DNA from: Lysobacteraceae bacterium
Lineage (GTDB): Bacteria; Pseudomonadota; Gammaproteobacteria; Xanthomonadales; Xanthomonadaceae
Assembly (NCBI GenBank): GCA_017990865.1
Contig: JAGNNB010000112.1
Span: forward strand, 1-8,672
Direction of reading: 5' to 3'
Length of the DNA: 8,672 nt
Numbering within the stretch: position 1 is the stretch's first letter; each line of letters starts with the position of its first letter. Under the pieces are notes generated by a model. That model saw only the letters and a program-made list of their open reading frames with translations, searched no databases and was not told the origin of the DNA. Positions 6,454 through 8,672 of this stretch are shown here, piece by piece. Made by a program: the position numbers and the translations under genes.

Positions 6454-7230
6454 CGCGGCCAGGACCGCGGCGATCGCGGCCGCGGCCAACAACAACCAAG
6501 GCAGATGCCGCTGGCGACGCCCCGACCCGCCGACACGCTCCGGTGCGGAGCCGTCGTCATTGGCGCCCGCCGTACGCGCCAATTGCGCGGTGGTCGCCGC
6601 CGGCGCTTCGATCACGAAACGATGGTGGGTGTCGAAGACGATCTGATCGCCCGGGGCCAGCACCGCGTCGCGCATCGGCTCGCCGTTGACCACGCTGGCC
6701 TCGCCCGCGCCCAAGTCGCGCAACACGATGCGATCCCCGATCATCTCGATCCGCGCATGGCGCTCGGCGAACGTCGGGTCGTCGATGCGGATATCGGCAT
6801 CCTCGCTGCGGCCGACCAAACGCGGCGCCGACAGCGTGAAGCTGCGGCCGTGATGCTGACCGCCCACGCCGCGCACCACGACGCGCGGGTCGCCGCGGAA
6901 TTCGCCGGGCACATGGCGTAGCGTCTCGGGCAGCGGCTCCGTGCGGCGCTCCGGGATCAGCACCATCTCCACACCGTCCAGATAGACCGAATCGCCCATC
7001 CGCAGCATCGCCATGCGTCGCACCGGCCGGCCATTGACGTGAACGCCGCGCGCGCCCTCGGCCACAGTCATCCAAACCCCGCGGCGATCGACGAACAAGC
7101 GGATCAGCGGGGCATCGTCGTCGGCGACCGCGCCGACGGTATCGCCGATGCGCCCAAAGGCATGCACGCCCTCGGTGAGCGGCATTTCGGGATGATGGTG
7201 CTCCGGGAAGCGCAGTTTCAGACGATCCAT
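6430..7230 (-). CDS. Tandem FHA-domain protein with C-terminal membrane anchor
   Basis: 266 residues. A degenerate first FHA-like domain spans about 22-92, with FGR at 25-27, GVHVNG at 62-67 and LRMGD at 76-80. The second, clearer FHA domain spans about 118-208: LVGRSEDADIRIDDPTF at 138-154, ERHARI at 156-161, VVNGEPM at 180-186 and LAPGDQIVF at 191-199. FHA domains bind phosphothreonine peptides. In domain 2 Arg141, His158 and Asn182 are kept, but the Ser of the usual Ser-x-x-His is Ala155. A disordered linker of about 209-242 leads to one hydrophobic helix, about 243-263, and only three more residues, so the protein probably sits in the inner membrane by its tail with the FHA domains in the cytoplasm. 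The frame opens upstream to 7365; I chose 7230 because MDRLKLRFP starts the conserved-looking part. An ATG at 7248 is an alternative, and neither has a ribosome-binding site. No kinase or phosphatase gene lies nearby, so the pathway is unknown. Confidence 0.88.
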   Translation of the reverse strand: MDRLKLRFPEHHHPEMPLTEGVHAFGRIGDTVGAVADDDAPLIRLFVDRRGVWMTVAEGARGVHVNGRPVRRMAMLRMGDSVYLDGVEMVLIPERRTEPLPETLRHVPGEFRGDPRVVVRGVGGQHHGRSFTLSAPRLVGRSEDADIRIDDPTFAERHARIEMIGDRIVLRDLGAGEASVVNGEPMRDAVLAPGDQIVFDTHHRFVIEAPAATTAQLARTAGANDDGSAPERVGGSGRRQRHLPWLLLAAAAIAAVLAALLAWGGR

Positions 7231-7300
7231 GCGGCGCAAATCTAGCATGGCCGCGCGCTGCGACCGACCCCGCCGCGTGGGCTGCGGCCCGACGCGCCGC

Positions 7301-7328
7301 TTGATTGCCCACGCCAGATGCGCAGAAT
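7301..7328 (+). promoter_or_regulatory. Candidate sigma-70 promoter for the PHA-region gene
   Basis: TTGATT at 7301-7306 and CAGAAT at 7323-7328 each match the sigma-70 boxes at 4 of 6 positions, including TTGA and the final AAT, and are separated by 16 bp. The implied start near 7335 gives a leader of about 30 nt to the ATG at 7364, with a good ribosome-binding site. The spacer 7231-7363 also has to serve the divergent FHA gene, for which no convincing promoter was found. Confidence 0.45.
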
Positions 7329-7353
7329 ACGCCCACGCATCGTCACGTCCGTC

Positions 7354-7358
7354 AGGAG
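7354..7358 (+). promoter_or_regulatory. Shine-Dalgarno site AGGAG
   Basis: AGGAG lies 5 nt before the ATG at 7364. It is the clearest ribosome-binding site in the window and fixes the start of the small PHA-region protein against the longer overlapping reading from 7229, which begins inside the divergent FHA gene. Confidence 0.75.
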
Positions 7359-7363
7359 CCTGC

Positions 7364-7639
7364 ATGTCCGGTATCGATATCCGTCACTCGCATTCGTTGC
7401 CGCACGCCAAAGCGCGCAAAGCGGTCGAAGAAATGGCGGAGAAGCTCGCCGAACGCTTCGAGATCGAGCACGAATGGGACGGCGATACGCTGCTGTTCAA
7501 TCGTTCCGGGGTGGACGGCAAGATCGCCCTGTCGCCCAAGGAGTTGCACGTCACCGCGAAGCTGGGCTTCCTGGTCTCGATGTTCAAAGACTCGATCGAG
7601 CAGGAAATCCGCCGCGTGCTGGAAGAACGCTTCAGCTGA
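7364..7639 (+). CDS. Polyhydroxyalkanoic acid system family protein (PHA granule-region type)
   Basis: A 91-residue soluble protein starting MSGIDIRHSHSLPH and continuing with AKARKAVEEMAEKLAERF at 15-32, a charged helix. The remainder reads as strand-rich DGDTLLFNRSGVDGKIAL, then the segment LHVTAKLGFLVSMF at 60-73 and a final helix ending RRVLEERFS. Length and pattern fit the small family first noted beside PHA synthase genes (PHA_gran_rgn). Members are widespread in proteobacteria, often without any PHA gene nearby, as here, and their biochemical role is not established; the fold resembles small lipid- or START-like proteins only by impression. A strong AGGAG sits 5 nt before the ATG. It is divergent from the FHA gene and followed by a REP-pair element. 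Family call is good; a granule role in this organism is not supported by the window. Confidence 0.85.
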   Translation: MSGIDIRHSHSLPHAKARKAVEEMAEKLAERFEIEHEWDGDTLLFNRSGVDGKIALSPKELHVTAKLGFLVSMFKDSIEQEIRRVLEERFS

Positions 7640-7666
7640 TTGGCGTCGATCGCGCGGCTTTACGGC

Positions 7667-7764
7667 GGTTTGTGGGATGTGGGAGCGGCGTAAGCCGCGA
7701 CGCAACCCCAAGGTTCACAGTCGGTTCGCGGCTTACGCCACTCCTACAGCCGCGACTACAAACC
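7667..7764. repeat. Paired REP hairpins (REPIN-like), family B, with outer inverted arms
   Basis: Inner arms 7678-7700 and 7726-7748 are inverted copies matching at 21 of 23 positions. Each arm folds on its own: GCGGC pairs with GCCGC around GTAA, a GNRA loop (7685-7698 on the left). The sequence is the TGTRGGAGCGGC-type repeat common in Xanthomonadaceae and pseudomonads. An outer inverted pair, GGTTTGT at 7667-7673 and ACAAACC at 7758-7764, extends symmetry to 98 bp. TGTGGGA is duplicated in tandem at 7671-7684. The element fills most of the 138-bp gap between two convergent genes, so it could act as a bidirectional 3' end structure for both messages. There is no T-run, so termination is inference. 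Confidence 0.85.
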
Positions 7765-7777
7765 TCTGCGGCCGCGG

Positions 7778-8587
7778 TTATCGGTCGCGAATGGCCTTGC
7801 CGCCCTTGGCCTTGGGCGGATGCGCATCGGGCAGCGGCGCGAACGGTTCGGGATGGTTCGCGAACAGCCGCCGCGCCACCTCGCGTTCGCTGCGCTCGAT
7901 ATCGGCGATGAAATCGGCGACGTCGTCCAACTCGGCGTAAGCGCCGAAGCCGCGTTCCAGAAAGGTCTGCAACTCGCCGAACCCGGCCGCGCGCGCCGGG
8001 CCGCGCAGCATCGCCAGCAGCGTCGACACCCCGCGTGTGCGCAGGGCGTGGCCCAGGCCGTAACCGGCGACCATGATCAAATCGATCTGATGCGCGCGCA
8101 ATCTCGGTAACCCGACCTCGCGGTAGGCGCGCGCGTACAGCGCATCGTCCAGCGTTTTGCGCTGCGGGGCGATGCGATGCAGCGCTTCGGCCAAGCGCAG
8201 ATCGAAGGCGTGACTGAGCGCGCCCAGTTCGATCGCGTCCACCAGCGTTTCCACCAGCGTTTGCGGCATCAGGCGCAGCATCATCGGCGCCACCCGCGCG
8301 ATATCCGCGTCGCGACGGCTGAAATCGCGGTCGCCATAGAGATCGGTGAGAAAGAACTCCGCGGCCGGGCGACGTTTGGGGTCTTGCATGAAACCTTCGA
8401 AGCTCGCCGCCAGACGCGCCGCCTGCCAGCGTCGCACTTCGGCCAGCCAGCGCAGGCCGTTACGCGGTTCCAGGTCGGGGTCGTGCACCGCGTTGTGCCA
8501 CGCCAGCCGGCGCGTCAAATGCGCGCCGAGTTCGCGTTTGCTCAAGCGACGACGGCCCTGCAGCGGATTGGGAGTGACGATCTTCAT
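7778..8587 (-). CDS. FFLEELY-motif family protein, function unknown
   Basis: A 269-residue, Arg/Ala/Leu-rich protein that looks wholly helical and soluble, with no signal peptide or membrane segment. It carries FFLTDLYGDRDFSRRD at 78-93, a variant of the FFLEELY signature (the family is known mainly from Xanthomonadaceae and related gammaproteobacteria). The signature is preceded by RRWQAARLAASF at 52-63 and followed by a second conserved-looking stretch, LRGPARAAGFGELQTFLERGF at 194-214. No catalytic motif is evident, and the role is unknown. I start at 8587 (MKIVTPN); the frame is open to an ATG at 8629, which would add 14 residues, and neither start has a clear ribosome-binding site. The C-terminal 25 residues are Pro/Lys-rich and probably flexible. 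It is convergent with the PHA-region gene, with a REP-pair element between their stops. Whether it belongs to an operon upstream lies outside the window. Confidence 0.85.
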   Translation of the reverse strand: MKIVTPNPLQGRRRLSKRELGAHLTRRLAWHNAVHDPDLEPRNGLRWLAEVRRWQAARLAASFEGFMQDPKRRPAAEFFLTDLYGDRDFSRRDADIARVAPMMLRLMPQTLVETLVDAIELGALSHAFDLRLAEALHRIAPQRKTLDDALYARAYREVGLPRLRAHQIDLIMVAGYGLGHALRTRGVSTLLAMLRGPARAAGFGELQTFLERGFGAYAELDDVADFIADIERSEREVARRLFANHPEPFAPLPDAHPPKAKGGKAIRDR

Positions 8588-8672
8588 CGCGGCGATGATC
8601 GGTCGCTTGCCTCGGAACGACAAGCCCACGCAGACAACAGTGCAGGCGAGGCGCGCGACGCGACCGCAGTGG

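Noticed and set aside
5874..6689. Plus-strand frame spanning msrQ and the FHA gene end
   Set aside because: Arg/Pro/Ala-rich out-of-frame translation; msrQ and the FHA gene explain both halves.

Overview
This is a GC-rich chromosomal window (about two-thirds G+C by eye) that looks like a gammaproteobacterium of the Lysobacteraceae/Xanthomonadaceae. Three things point there: the cluster serC-pheA-hisC-aroA with Xanthomonas-like proteins, a protein of the 'FFLEELY motif' family, and two kinds of paired REP hairpin typical of such genomes. It reads as ordinary housekeeping DNA. I see no phage, insertion sequence, CRISPR array, toxin-antitoxin pair, tRNA or rRNA.

Region 1 (1-4443, minus strand) is a four-gene amino-acid operon transcribed right to left: serC (phosphoserine aminotransferase), pheA (bifunctional chorismate mutase/prephenate dehydratase), hisC (histidinol-phosphate/aromatic aminotransferase) and aroA (EPSP synthase, cut by the left window edge). 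serC and pheA overlap by 8 bp and hisC and aroA by 4 bp. The pheA-hisC junction is instead 147 bp long and carries a perfect 26-bp inverted pair of REP hairpins. AroA supplies EPSP for chorismate, PheA turns chorismate into phenylpyruvate, and the HisC paralogue could transaminate the aromatic keto acids. SerC makes phosphoserine.

Region 2 (4444-6453, plus strand) holds msrP and msrQ, the periplasmic methionine sulfoxide reductase system: a Tat-exported molybdenum catalytic subunit and its haem-binding membrane partner. MsrP has both a twin-arginine motif and a lipobox-like Leu-Ala-Gly-Cys followed by Asp. The two genes are separated by 139 bp containing a GC hairpin and an AT-rich msrQ leader, so they are not tightly coupled. 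serC and msrP diverge from a 215-bp spacer with an AT-rich core.

Region 3 (6430-8672) holds a tandem-FHA protein with a C-terminal membrane anchor (minus), whose tail overlaps msrQ by 24 bp. Divergent from it is a small PHA-granule-region-type protein (plus). It is followed by a second REP-pair element lying between convergent genes, then an FFLEELY-motif protein of unknown function (minus). The last 85 bases (8588-8672) contain nothing I can name. The most interesting items are the two REP-pair elements, the possible lipoprotein form of MsrP, and the FHA protein with an altered phosphothreonine pocket.
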